Of a stretch of 64,000 nucleotides of DNA, positions 52,771 to 61,104 are shown piece after piece (position 1 is the stretch's first letter; each line of letters opens with the position of its first letter). The notes beneath the pieces were generated by a model. It made no database searches. It saw nothing but the letters and a program-made list of their open reading frames with translations, and was not told the origin of the DNA. Both the position numbers and the translations under genes were made by a program. The stretch is taken from positions 1-64,000 of the forward strand of contig JAEYOM010000196.1 in NCBI GenBank assembly GCA_023411715.1, written 5' to 3'. Origin of the DNA: Bacillota bacterium (lineage in GTDB: Bacteria > Bacillota > Clostridia > Acetivibrionales > DTU013).

Positions 52771-53562
52771 TTAAATTCTTTCATATACTGAAAACATTTT
52801 GTACGGTAGCTGCAGGTCCTCTAACCGGAAGGGCCTGCTGTCCTTTTCTCCGATCTCGGGGGAAAGCTCGACAGTCATGTATCCCGAATACCCGGTGGAA
52901 ATTACTTTCTCAATTATGTGACAATTATCAGTAGTCCCTTCATTAAAGCGTGTAAATCTTTTTACACCGTATCCGGCGTTCTCTTTCAGATGCAGATGAT
53001 TTATCCGCGGTGCAAATTCCTCTATAAGAGCATCCATATCGACCCCTGCCGCGTCGAAGTGACCGGTGTCTATGCACAAGCCGACATTCTTTGATCCGAT
53101 TGCATCAAAAATGTGCCTGTAATCTTCTATGTTTTCAATATTGTTATTAACATGGTTTTCAAGGCTGATAAGCACATCCATTTCTTCCGCAATTGGTGCC
53201 AAATCTTTCAAGGATTTGATAACTCCCTGAATTCCTCCGTTTTCGCCCCTCTCCGCTCCCGTGGAAACAATCATTCTGCCGCCGAGATACTTAATCGCCT
53301 GCATGGCCTGCACCTTATGGCATAAATCCCTGACCGGATCTCCGCCGAATCCCCCGTTTAAATGGATCGCCATAGGGTTAAGCCCATGTTGTTCGCACTT
53401 ATGCTTCAGCCTCCGGATCGTTTCGGGACATAGCGAATAAGGATACCAGCAATTGAATTCAATATTTTTGTAGCCGATTTTAGGAGCCAGGTCGAAGGTC
53501 TTGCTAAAGTCTGTTTCACCAAAGCCCTCGAAAGACAATGTTGCACACGATAGCTTGATCAT
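52771..53562 (-). CDS. Sugar phosphate isomerase/epimerase (AP-endonuclease 2 fold)
   Basis: A 263-residue TIM-barrel protein. Probable metal ligands are Glu in VLISLENHVNN, Asp/His in GLCIDTGHFDAAG, His in RINHLHLKENAG and Glu in YMTVELSPE. Relatives interconvert ketoses or sugar acids, or act as inosose isomerases/dehydratases. The ATG at 53562 has GAGGTGA before it; the GTG at 53571 lies inside that site. The gene lies between the solute-binding protein and an oxidoreductase of the Gfo/Idh/MocA family, a common pairing in inositol- and sugar-acid catabolism. Confidence 0.85.
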   Translation of the reverse strand: MIKLSCATLSFEGFGETDFSKTFDLAPKIGYKNIEFNCWYPYSLCPETIRRLKHKCEQHGLNPMAIHLNGGFGGDPVRDLCHKVQAMQAIKYLGGRMIVSTGAERGENGGIQGVIKSLKDLAPIAEEMDVLISLENHVNNNIENIEDYRHIFDAIGSKNVGLCIDTGHFDAAGVDMDALIEEFAPRINHLHLKENAGYGVKRFTRFNEGTTDNCHIIEKVISTGYSGYMTVELSPEIGEKDSRPFRLEDLQLPYKMFSVYERI

Positions 53563-53572
53563 ATTGTTCACC

Positions 53573-54571
53573 TCACAGTTGAATCATCCGGTGGTCCCTG
53601 CTGGACTCCAAAATGGCCAGTGAAACCCTCAGGGCCTCAATTCCGTTATCCGCCGTGATAAAAGGTCTCTTGCCGCTTTCAATACATTCAACAAAATATT
53701 TATTTTCTTCATAATAGGACTTACTGTCAAAAGGATCGTTAATCAGCGATACCTGTTCGAATTCCATCTCTTTGGTCCGGATCCTGTGCTCCATAAAATC
53801 AAAGAAGCCGGCGCCGGCTATCACAGCCGTACCCTTTGTTCCAATTACACCTCTTGAACTCATTGAAAGATGGGACGACCAGCTTGCATTAATGACTGCA
53901 CTAGCTCCATTATCCAATCCAAGAAGAACCTGCGCATTGTTGTCAAATGAAGGAAGCTCGGGCCTCACCCCTTTAACTCTTGCAGATACGCTTGTTATTT
54001 CGATCCCCAGCCCCCTGAACATATCAATATCATGTGACAGCGATTCAATCGTCATACCGCACACCAATTTGGGATCCGTCCTCCAGGAATCGCAAAGAGG
54101 CCCTTTAAAGCCTGATCCCGGTCCTATCCTGTGGCACCATATGCTTATGATTTCCCCAAGCCTTCCTGAAAGAACATCCTCCTGCAATTTCAGATAACCG
54201 GGTCTGAAGCGCATGTTGAATGCAGTCATAAAAAGCACACCATTCTCTTCCGCGAGTTCCGAAAGCTTTCGTGCATCCTGCAAATCAACAGCAATCGGCT
54301 TTTCGCACAAAACATGTTTTCCAGCATTCATTGCAATCTCGGCATACTCTATCCTTTTGGAGGGAGGAGTCAGCAGGTGCACCATCTGGACTTCATCGAG
54401 AACATCTTCCAGCCTCGCAACTACTTTGCAATTACATATATCCGCTATTTTCTTAGCGTTTTCGGCTTTTACATCTATAACGGCGGCAACTTCTGCATTT
54501 GGCAGGCGGCTGACAGCCTCGGCATGCTTTTCGGCAATCCCGCCGGCCCCGATGATTACGGTCTTTATCAC
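53573..54571 (-). CDS. Gfo/Idh/MocA family oxidoreductase
   Basis: A 332-residue NAD(P)-dependent dehydrogenase. The dinucleotide loop is TVIIGAGGIAEKHAEAVSRL. The catalytic Lys is in HVLCEKPIAVDLQDARKL. The C-terminal sheet domain has CHRIGPGSGFKGPLCDSWRT and the His-Asp pair in SLSHDIDMFRGL. Such enzymes oxidise cyclic polyols, sugars or sugar acids, often giving 3-keto intermediates. I use the GTG at 54571 (GAGAAGG 6 nt upstream) in place of the TTG at 54595. It overlaps the neighbourhood of the next isomerase gene with an 11-bp gap. Confidence 0.87.
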   Translation of the reverse strand: MIKTVIIGAGGIAEKHAEAVSRLPNAEVAAVIDVKAENAKKIADICNCKVVARLEDVLDEVQMVHLLTPPSKRIEYAEIAMNAGKHVLCEKPIAVDLQDARKLSELAEENGVLFMTAFNMRFRPGYLKLQEDVLSGRLGEIISIWCHRIGPGSGFKGPLCDSWRTDPKLVCGMTIESLSHDIDMFRGLGIEITSVSARVKGVRPELPSFDNNAQVLLGLDNGASAVINASWSSHLSMSSRGVIGTKGTAVIAGAGFFDFMEHRIRTKEMEFEQVSLINDPFDSKSYYEENKYFVECIESGKRPFITADNGIEALRVSLAILESSRDHRMIQL

Positions 54572-54616
54572 AATAACCCTTCTCTCCGTACACAAATTAC
54601 TTTATAAGGAAATTTT

Positions 54617-55486
54617 CTATCCCTTCAGGCCGGTTGTTGCGATTCCTTCTACCAAATACTTCTGACAGCTGATAAAGAACACAAATATGGGTATCAGCGA
54701 CAGCGCGGACATTGCAAACAGAACACCAAAAGCCGATAGCTCAAATGCCTCCGTATATTGCCGCAATGAAAGAGCTATAGTAAATTTGACAGGATTGTTG
54801 ATATAGATAAGCTGTGAGAAAAAGTCATCATATGTCCATATGAATGAGAATATGGCGGCTGTTATGAATACAGGCAGTGACAGGGGCATTATTATTCTGA
54901 AAAAGATCGTTATAGGCCCGCAACCATCAACCGTAGCAGCCTGATCAAGGTCCTTCGGAATGCCCCGCATAAACTGGATAAATAAATAGCAGAAGAAACC
55001 TTGTACCGCGAAAAAGCTGGGTACTGTCAACGGAAGATACGTATCAATCCAGTTCAGGTTCCGGAACATCAAGTATCGCGGGATAAGCGTTGCATGGACC
55101 GGCAGCATCATTGTCAGTAAAATCGCAGGAATAACAAACTTTTTAAGCGGGAATGTCAGCCTGGCTACAGCATAACCCACAAACGAGCAGGATACCAGAT
55201 TCCCGACCACAACCGGTATTACAACTTTCAGAGTATTTAGCATATAATCCAGAAAGCTTGTTCCGGCAACGCCCCTTAGTCCTCTGATATAATTATCCAG
55301 CGTCAATTCCTTTATAAACAGGGATTTATCTTTGAAAATCATAGCCTCCGGTTTGAAGGAGCTTACCACCATCCAAACAAGAGGATAAAGCATTACTAAA
55401 GCGCCCAACGACATTAAAACAGTAGTGAACAGCTTATACAATTTCATACTGCTGCTTGCGTTCAATCGTTTTACATATCCAGACAT
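54617..55486 (-). CDS. ABC sugar transporter permease (MalG-like)
   Basis: A 289-residue membrane protein with six predicted segments. The EAA loop is in MRGIPKDLDQAATVDGCGPI, which contacts the ATPase. The C terminus ending KYLVEGIATTGLKG is typical of MalG-type subunits. It pairs with the following (upstream) MalF-like subunit and the binding protein. TAGGAGG precedes the ATG. Confidence 0.92.
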   Translation of the reverse strand: MSGYVKRLNASSSMKLYKLFTTVLMSLGALVMLYPLVWMVVSSFKPEAMIFKDKSLFIKELTLDNYIRGLRGVAGTSFLDYMLNTLKVVIPVVVGNLVSCSFVGYAVARLTFPLKKFVIPAILLTMMLPVHATLIPRYLMFRNLNWIDTYLPLTVPSFFAVQGFFCYLFIQFMRGIPKDLDQAATVDGCGPITIFFRIIMPLSLPVFITAAIFSFIWTYDDFFSQLIYINNPVKFTIALSLRQYTEAFELSAFGVLFAMSALSLIPIFVFFISCQKYLVEGIATTGLKG

Positions 55487-55498
55487 CCCGTTGTCCTC

Positions 55499-56434
55499 CT
55501 AAGACTCATAATTAACAGTATCTTTTGAAAGCCTGAAGATAACTATGGTCAGTAATGATATTGCCAGCATCAATACCCAGGCCATTGCAGAAGCATATCC
55601 CATCTTAAAGTAGGTGAATCCGATCGTATAAAGGTAAAGCGTATAGAACAGCAGGCTGTCCAGGGCTCCGCCGTTAACGCCGCCGATTATATATGCCGGA
55701 GTGAAGGCCTGAAACGCAGAAATAATTTGCATAACCAAATTAAATAGTATGATGGGCGAAAGCATCGGTAAGGTAATATGTGAAAATTTTCTAAACGTAT
55801 TCGCTCCATCAATGGATGCTGCTTCGTACAACTCCGTCGGGATTTGTTTCAAACCGGCTATGAAGATGATCATTGGTGAACCGAACTGCCAGACCCTCAA
55901 TATAATAAGTGTAATTAAAGAATAGTTTGGATTGGATATCCAGCTGATTGACGTTACTGTATCCGGCAGACCCAGGACTCCAAGGAACTGATTCACAATC
56001 CCTTCCAATCCGAATACCTGTCTCCATAAAACCGAAATCGCCACGCTTCCGCCGAGAAGAGCCGGAAGATAGTAAATTGCCCTGAAATACTTCAATCCAT
56101 GTATTCCCCTATTTAAAACCAATGCCAGAAGTAAAGCAAAAGCCAATTGAAGAGGAACTCCCGCAAATACATATACACTGGTTACTTTGCAGGACTGGAT
56201 AAAGCGCGGATCTGAAAAAAGAGACTTGTAATTCTCCACCCCTATTAGATTAGGTGCCTGAAAAAGATTGAAATCGGTAAATGAAAGATATAAGGAACGT
56301 ATGATCGGATAAATGGAAAATACGACCATTCCAATTATCCAAGGGGCCAAAAACAACAGTGCGTATTTGCTGGAATTCCAAAGACCCGCCAGCCGCCCTG
56401 TATTTTTGTGTGGAATTACGTTTTGTTTAGACAT
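55499..56434 (-). CDS. ABC sugar transporter permease (MalF/UgpA-like)
   Basis: A 311-residue membrane protein with six segments, starting with LLFLAPWIIGMVVFSIYPII and an EAA loop in LKQIPTELYEAASIDGANTF. It is the first gene of the eleven-gene minus-strand operon, 90 bp downstream of the promoter at 56524-56552. GGAAGGAGAATATA precedes the ATG. Confidence 0.92.
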   Translation of the reverse strand: MSKQNVIPHKNTGRLAGLWNSSKYALLFLAPWIIGMVVFSIYPIIRSLYLSFTDFNLFQAPNLIGVENYKSLFSDPRFIQSCKVTSVYVFAGVPLQLAFALLLALVLNRGIHGLKYFRAIYYLPALLGGSVAISVLWRQVFGLEGIVNQFLGVLGLPDTVTSISWISNPNYSLITLIILRVWQFGSPMIIFIAGLKQIPTELYEAASIDGANTFRKFSHITLPMLSPIILFNLVMQIISAFQAFTPAYIIGGVNGGALDSLLFYTLYLYTIGFTYFKMGYASAMAWVLMLAISLLTIVIFRLSKDTVNYES

Positions 56435-56523
56435 TATATTCTCCTTCCCGGTTTAAGAAAAGTCCTGAAGCAATCTGCTAACTAACCTTAGAATTTGAAT
56501 TGAAGATTTCATGGCGTAGTTTT

Positions 56524-56552
56524 ATTATAAGAACATCATTAACAAAAGTCAA
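56524..56552 (-). promoter_or_regulatory. Sigma-A promoter of the catabolic operon
   Basis: On the minus strand TTGACT (56552-56547) and TATAAT (56529-56524) are separated by exactly 17 bp. The left half of the inverted operator repeat abuts its -35 box. Confidence 0.75.
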
Positions 56553-56553
56553 T

Positions 56554-56719
56554 AATATTATAATTTATAATTTATAATTTGCAGTTAATTAATTGCTGGC
56601 AGAAGTGTTGATAGAATTGTCAAAGGCGCTCTAATGCTATTTCCCGTGAGAGTTTAAACATATAAATTAATAATTTTGAAAAGTCGTAATAGACTGTAAA
56701 AATTATAAATTATAATATT
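56554..56719. promoter_or_regulatory. 20-bp inverted repeat pair, candidate GntR operators
   Basis: AATATTATAATTTATAATTT at 56554-56573 recurs as a perfect inverted copy at 56700-56719. The pair brackets the region between the two divergent promoters (126 bp apart). Each half is itself nearly symmetric (ATTATAATTTATAAT), as expected for a dimeric regulator. The GntR gene lies immediately downstream. Confidence 0.6.
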
Positions 56720-56751
56720 TTTAGAGATATATAGACGTAAATATCTTTACT

Positions 56752-56780
56752 TTGACAAATCATTGTGGTATTTTTTAAAT
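56752..56780 (+). promoter_or_regulatory. Sigma-A promoter of the GntR/epimerase operon
   Basis: TTGACA (56752-56757) and TTAAAT (56775-56780) are 17 bp apart, 21 bp before the start codon at 56801. Confidence 0.68.
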
Positions 56781-56800
56781 AGAAATTTAAAAGGAAGCGA

Positions 56801-57511
56801 ATGATTATTATGAACAATTTTGTCCTGACAGATTATGCCTATTCCTCTATTTTAAATATGATCCTGTCTTCGGAAATAAAACCCGGAGATAGGATCAGAG
56901 AAGATTTAATAGCGGAGAAAATCGGCATAAGCAGGACTCCGGTAAGGGAAGCCGTTAACCAACTTGTACAGAACGGTTTTGTTGTTAATATAAAGAGAAA
57001 GGGATTATACTGCGTAAGTATTACAAAGTCGGAGCTTCTGGATCTGTTAGAGGTACGAACAGCCCTTGAATCCATTTCTTTTAATAAATGTATTGATTTT
57101 GCCACCAATGAGGATATCAATAATTTTAAAGAAATCATTAGCGATTTTAATCAAAAATATAATTCTATCCTGCTTAACTCGGATTCTAACAGCGGTAAGC
57201 AAATTGCCATGCTTCACAACGAATATGATGTAAAATTTCACATAAGTATCGCGCAAGTATCCAATTCCAACAGACTCATCAAATATATAACCGAGATAGA
57301 AAATACCCTGCTTATAGCAAGGCAGAGAATATATACCAACAATGAGGGCAAATCGATCGTCCTGCTTTCCTGGAAACAGCATGAACTAATGGTTGAATCC
57401 ATACAGGCAAGGGATAAGACAATGGCCATCAACATGCTGGATCAACATCTTAAGCTGATGAGGGATACACAGGTTGATATCGAAGAGCCTGCAGTAAAAG
57501 AAGAAGCATAA
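56801..57511 (+). CDS. GntR-family regulator (FadR/FCD subfamily)
   Basis: A 236-residue regulator. The winged helix-turn-helix is in GDRIREDLIAEKIGISRTPV and REAVNQLVQNGFVVNIKRKG. The C-terminal all-helical FCD domain has VRTALESISFNKCIDFATNE and metal-binding His/Asp candidates (FHISIAQVSNSNRLIKYI). FCD regulators usually bind a sugar acid or organic acid and are released from operators by it. It is divergent from the catabolic operon and is its likely repressor. AAAGGAAG precedes the ATG. Confidence 0.88.
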   Translation: MIIMNNFVLTDYAYSSILNMILSSEIKPGDRIREDLIAEKIGISRTPVREAVNQLVQNGFVVNIKRKGLYCVSITKSELLDLLEVRTALESISFNKCIDFATNEDINNFKEIISDFNQKYNSILLNSDSNSGKQIAMLHNEYDVKFHISIAQVSNSNRLIKYITEIENTLLIARQRIYTNNEGKSIVLLSWKQHELMVESIQARDKTMAINMLDQHLKLMRDTQVDIEEPAVKEEA

Positions 57512-57528
57512 CGGTAAGGGGCAATTAT

Positions 57529-58383
57529 ATGTATATTCACAAATCGTTTGTTTTGTTATCTGCTTTTCCAAGTTCGAAAAACGGTTTCAATGAAATGAAA
57601 AATGCGGTTGAATTGGTAAAACCGTATGATTTTTCAGTGATTGAATACTATTGCGAAAAATGCGATACCAATCAGATATCTAACCTTTTGGACGGGTATC
57701 AAAGCGTTTTTTTGGCTGCTGCTCTACAAAAAGCACAGGGTTATAACCTGTGCACCTCCATAGCTGACGATAGAAGGAAATCGGTCGACGCAATGGCTGA
57801 ATGCTTCCGGTTCGCCCGACAGGCAGGTGCAAAATCGGTTTTGATCAATAGCGGGCCAAGACCTGAAAAAGAAGAAGATGATGAAGTGTGCCTAAAATAT
57901 TTGGAAGATTCTATTTGTGAATTGCATCAAAGGGTAAGCGACATCCAAATCCTGCTGGAACCCGGTGATCGTGACATTGAATACCGTCACTTGATCGGTC
58001 ATACCAATATGGCAGTTTCCTTTATACGCAATATATATAAGGAAGTGCCGTGTATTAGACTGGTTTTCGATATCAGCCATATCGCCCAACTCAATGAGGA
58101 TCTTTATACTTCCTGGGAAATCGCAAAAAAATATTGCACCCATGTCCATTTGGCCAATTGCGTGCTTGACAGGAATTCAAGTTTATTTGGAGACAAGCAT
58201 CCCTTATTCAGTGTAAAGAACGGCATCTACTCTCACGAAACCGCCCATGCATTTTATAAACATCTGCAAGATGAAAATATTGATTTAGACGTCGGGATTG
58301 AAATGATCTGCCCCGAAATCTCCGAGCAGCATTTTTTTGAACACCTTGTTTCTGAAACAGGATGGTTTTTTCAGCAGAAATAA
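57529..58383 (+). CDS. Sugar phosphate isomerase/epimerase, first of a pair
   Basis: A 284-residue TIM-barrel protein. Likely metal ligands are Glu in QILLEPGDRD, Asp/His in LVFDISHIAQL, His in THVHLANC and Glu in VGIEMICPE. A conserved stretch SLFGDKHPLFSVKNG has its counterpart in the next gene (GDTHPRFNFPNS), so the two are paralogues and may form a heterodimer or act in sequence. TAAGGGGCAATTAT precedes the ATG. It follows the GntR gene by 17 bp. Confidence 0.82.
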   Translation: MYIHKSFVLLSAFPSSKNGFNEMKNAVELVKPYDFSVIEYYCEKCDTNQISNLLDGYQSVFLAAALQKAQGYNLCTSIADDRRKSVDAMAECFRFARQAGAKSVLINSGPRPEKEEDDEVCLKYLEDSICELHQRVSDIQILLEPGDRDIEYRHLIGHTNMAVSFIRNIYKEVPCIRLVFDISHIAQLNEDLYTSWEIAKKYCTHVHLANCVLDRNSSLFGDKHPLFSVKNGIYSHETAHAFYKHLQDENIDLDVGIEMICPEISEQHFFEHLVSETGWFFQQK

Positions 58384-58482
58384 TCTAACCGTTCTAGAAA
58401 ATAATAATTTATAAATATCATGTAAGATGATATACAGCAGTATTATACAAATTACAAAATTGTAAGCCTGAGGAGGGTAATA

Positions 58483-59397
58483 ATGAAAGAATCGATGCAC
58501 AAATATTTTAAGATCGGAACCATACATTTCATGTCATATCCGCAGACAATGAAAGGAGAAGGACCTATCACAGAAACGCTGCAAAAAGTACTTGCAGATG
58601 ATTATTTTGATGCGGTGGAAGTGACCTGGATCAAGTCCCCCGATGTACGTAGTCAGGTACGAAAAATGTTCGCCGAATCAGGTATTACCGTTTGCTATGG
58701 CGCACAGCCAAGGTTGCTAACAACGGGACTGAATCCGAACGATTTGGATGAGGAATGCCGCTTAAAAGCACAGGCCACACTGATGGAGGCAATCGACGAG
58801 GCTGAATACCTGGGAGCAAAAGGCATAGCATTTTTAGCAGGAAAGTACGAAATGGAAAATAAAGAACAGGCATACCTGCAACTGTTGAAGACGACAAAAG
58901 CCTTATGCGCCTATGCCGGTTCAAAAGGCATGTCGGTTGAAGTAGAGGTATTTGACTATGATCTGGACAAGAAGTCTCTTATAGGCCCAGCGCCGTATGC
59001 TGCACGGTTTGCGGCAGAGATGCGCGAATGCTTCAGCAATTTCGGACTTCTGATCGATCTGTCACATATCCCGCAGACACATGAAACCAGCCGCTTTGTC
59101 ATACAAACTCTCAAACCCTACATCACCCATCTGCATTTCGGCAGTGCAGTCATCGGCGATCCTACAATGGAGGCTTACGGAGACACGCATCCTCGTTTCA
59201 ACTTCCCTAACTCCGTCAATTCCGCTGCGGAACTGGTGGACTTCCTGAAATGCCTGAAGGATGAAAATATTTTTTATTCACAGGATCCCATGGTTCTGTC
59301 ATTTGAAGTCAAGCCCTGGAAGGATGAAGATCCGGATCTGGTTATTGCTAATACAAAGAGAGTATTGAATCGCGCTTGGGCGCTTCTTGACGACTAA
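58483..59397 (+). CDS. Sugar phosphate isomerase/epimerase, second of a pair
   Basis: A 304-residue TIM-barrel protein. Metal-ligand candidates are Glu in VEVEVFDYDLD, Asp/His in GLLIDLSHIPQTHET, His in ITHLHFGSAV and Glu in VLSFEVKPWKDED. It resembles the preceding protein in the GDTHPRF stretch. GAGGAGGGTAATA precedes the ATG. With the gene at 52771 there are three proteins of this fold in the island, which suggests successive isomerisation or C-C cleavage steps on an unusual sugar or sugar acid. Confidence 0.82.
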   Translation: MKESMHKYFKIGTIHFMSYPQTMKGEGPITETLQKVLADDYFDAVEVTWIKSPDVRSQVRKMFAESGITVCYGAQPRLLTTGLNPNDLDEECRLKAQATLMEAIDEAEYLGAKGIAFLAGKYEMENKEQAYLQLLKTTKALCAYAGSKGMSVEVEVFDYDLDKKSLIGPAPYAARFAAEMRECFSNFGLLIDLSHIPQTHETSRFVIQTLKPYITHLHFGSAVIGDPTMEAYGDTHPRFNFPNSVNSAAELVDFLKCLKDENIFYSQDPMVLSFEVKPWKDEDPDLVIANTKRVLNRAWALLDD

Positions 59398-59429
59398 AGC
59401 TATGATGACATTTCCGTAGTGGCGTATCG

Positions 59430-59484
59430 GGTAGAAGGCCACTCATTAGCTGAGTAGCCGGCCGAAACGCAGGGATGGTTCTTT
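59430..59484. repeat. GGCCACTCATTAG hairpin repeat (copy 2) next to a truncated REP-like core
   Basis: GGTAGAAGGCCACTCATTAG then TGAGTAGCC forms a hairpin with one mismatch and matches the copy at 43801. It is followed directly by GAAACGCAGGGATGGTTCTT (59464-59483), the left core of the REP-like family, with no returning arm. Confidence 0.6.
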
Positions 59485-59497
59485 GTCAGCAGTTTGG

Positions 59498-59526
59498 AGG
59501 CGGCTTTGTGCCGCCTTTATTTTTCG
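59498..59526 (+). terminator. Hairpin terminator at the end of the epimerase operon
   Basis: AGGCGGC (59498-59504) and GCCGCCT (59510-59516) form a perfect stem followed by TTATTTTTCG. It ends plus-strand transcription. The arms lie immediately after the stop codon of the opposite DUF3787 gene. Confidence 0.75.
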
Positions 59527-59681
59527 TTTTCGTCCACATGTATTTTCGCGTTTGTTACCTGGAATTCCGAAGGTATCGTGACTTTGGAATGGGATTTTTT
59601 CTTTTCGATGTTCGCCCATGCGGCGGTATCATGCTTTTCTACCGGAACGCCAAGGTCGTAATCTTTCTTCTTGTCAGGCAT
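59517..59681 (-). CDS. DUF3787 small protein
   Basis: A 54-residue protein beginning MPDKKKDYDLGVPVEKHDTA, followed by AWANIEKKKSHSKVTIPSEF and QVTNAKIHVDENEK. The run EKHDTAAWANIE...S.V.IPSE..V.NAK..VDENE is the DUF3787 pattern found in Clostridia. It is hydrophilic and has no signal peptide; its function is unknown. AAAGGAGAAGCATC precedes the ATG. It is the last gene before a hairpin shared with the convergent operon. Confidence 0.85.
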   Translation of the reverse strand: MPDKKKDYDLGVPVEKHDTAAWANIEKKKSHSKVTIPSEFQVTNAKIHVDENEK

Positions 59682-59768
59682 GATGCTTCTCCTTTCATCC
59701 TCATTAATAAATATATTCTCGGATGAAATTTGAAAATTATGCGTGAGTCGGTCACGGAAAGGAATCTT

Positions 59769-61019
59769 TCATACCTGCATGAGGCCCGGGTGATCGCCGG
59801 TTATGCACCTGCCCCCGTCTTTCGTAACAATGAAAGTATTCTCAATCCCCACCATACCTATGCCTTCCACGCCTGCCTTCGGCTCGAGCGCAAAAACCAT
59901 CCCCTCCTGCAGGGGCTCATCGAAGCCTTTTGCAAGCACCGGCAGCTCATCGACCTGCAATCCTATGCCATGGCCTAGGAACTTGACCCTTCTGTTCCCG
60001 TATCCCATAAAATTGGGCAGATAGTCATCATTTATACCCATCATGATATTATCGTAAATATTCGAAGGGGTTTCCCCCGGCCTCAGCATCGAGGCCATTC
60101 GGCACTGTATATCAAGGCATTTTTTATGTATCTCCCGCGCATACTCAGGCAGAGGTTTTCCGAATACATATGTCATCGTCTTGTCAGACTGGTAGCCTTC
60201 ATATCCGCACCCCGTATCGATGAAAATGAGATCGCCGTCCCTGAGCCTGTGTTCGCGGCTGCCCATCAGCTGCATCGCCGGGCCGAGTCCGTAATTACCG
60301 CCGGGACCGTTGAAATAGGTCGGATAAAGCGAGCTTTCCCCAAAGGCTATGTGTCCCGTCACTATTTCGGTATCGAACATGCTGAATCGCGCTATACCCT
60401 GATGTCCCTCCGCTAAGAGCACAGAAAAGATCTCAGACGTCAGTTCCATTTCCGTCATCCCCTCGTGAAACAATGACGGCACGCGCTCTTCCAGCACCCT
60501 TCTGTGTATATTGCCCGCTTTGGTCATCAATTCAAGCTCATAGGGACTTTTTACAGACCTGGCTTTCGAAATGCAGGCGTCCATCGATCTGAACGATGAG
60601 AATCCGAAATATTTTTTCAGCCGCTCGCACATAGCCAGCGGAACGACTTCCGCCTCGATATGCACCGTACCCGGCAGCCTGCCCAGAGACGCGGCGGCAT
60701 CGCGGTAGGACTCCATCGGCCTGATACCGGGGAACAGTGACTCGTCGACCGCTCTTTCGAAACTGCGCCTGACATAAAATACAGCATCGCCGTCCCTCGG
60801 TATGAAGAGCAGTCCTTCCTGCATGGTGCCGGTAAAATAGTAAAGATCGATCTTGCTTATGACCAGCGCAAGCTCCCATTCGGGCTCCCTTTCGTTCAAT
60901 ATGACCCTGAAGCGTTTCATCCTTTGCTCGAGTTCTGATAATGGGACTTTATTGATGCAGGTTTTATAGTCAATTTCACAATTGTTATTGGTACTTCTGT
61001 TTGATGAACCGTTTTTCAT
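59769..61019 (-). CDS. M24-family Xaa-Pro aminopeptidase-like protein
   Basis: A 416-residue protein. An N-terminal creatinase-type domain (about 30-170: LALVISKIDLYYFTGTMQEG) is followed by the M24 pita-bread catalytic domain. Metal ligands are Asp in LIFIDTGCGYEGYQSDKTMT (two Asp), His in LGHGIGLQVDE, Glu in MVFALEPKAG and Glu in VGIENTFIV. It removes N-terminal residues before proline from peptides, or acts on related amides. The start at 61019 begins MKNGSSNRSTNN; a later start at about residue 34 (MKRFRVILNE) is possible. Confidence 0.86.
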   Translation of the reverse strand: MKNGSSNRSTNNNCEIDYKTCINKVPLSELEQRMKRFRVILNEREPEWELALVISKIDLYYFTGTMQEGLLFIPRDGDAVFYVRRSFERAVDESLFPGIRPMESYRDAAASLGRLPGTVHIEAEVVPLAMCERLKKYFGFSSFRSMDACISKARSVKSPYELELMTKAGNIHRRVLEERVPSLFHEGMTEMELTSEIFSVLLAEGHQGIARFSMFDTEIVTGHIAFGESSLYPTYFNGPGGNYGLGPAMQLMGSREHRLRDGDLIFIDTGCGYEGYQSDKTMTYVFGKPLPEYAREIHKKCLDIQCRMASMLRPGETPSNIYDNIMMGINDDYLPNFMGYGNRRVKFLGHGIGLQVDELPVLAKGFDEPLQEGMVFALEPKAGVEGIGMVGIENTFIVTKDGGRCITGDHPGLMQV

Positions 61020-61041
61020 AACTTAATTCCTCTGCCGTCTT

Positions 61042-61062
61042 TTTAGTGTTTAGTGTTTAGTG
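61042..61062. repeat. Short TTTAGTG tandem repeat
   Basis: Three direct copies of TTTAGTG lie just upstream of the M24 gene. The length suggests slippage only. Confidence 0.6.
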
Positions 61063-61104
61063 TTTATTATATATTACCCATCGTATGTCAATCAAACTAT
61101 TTTC

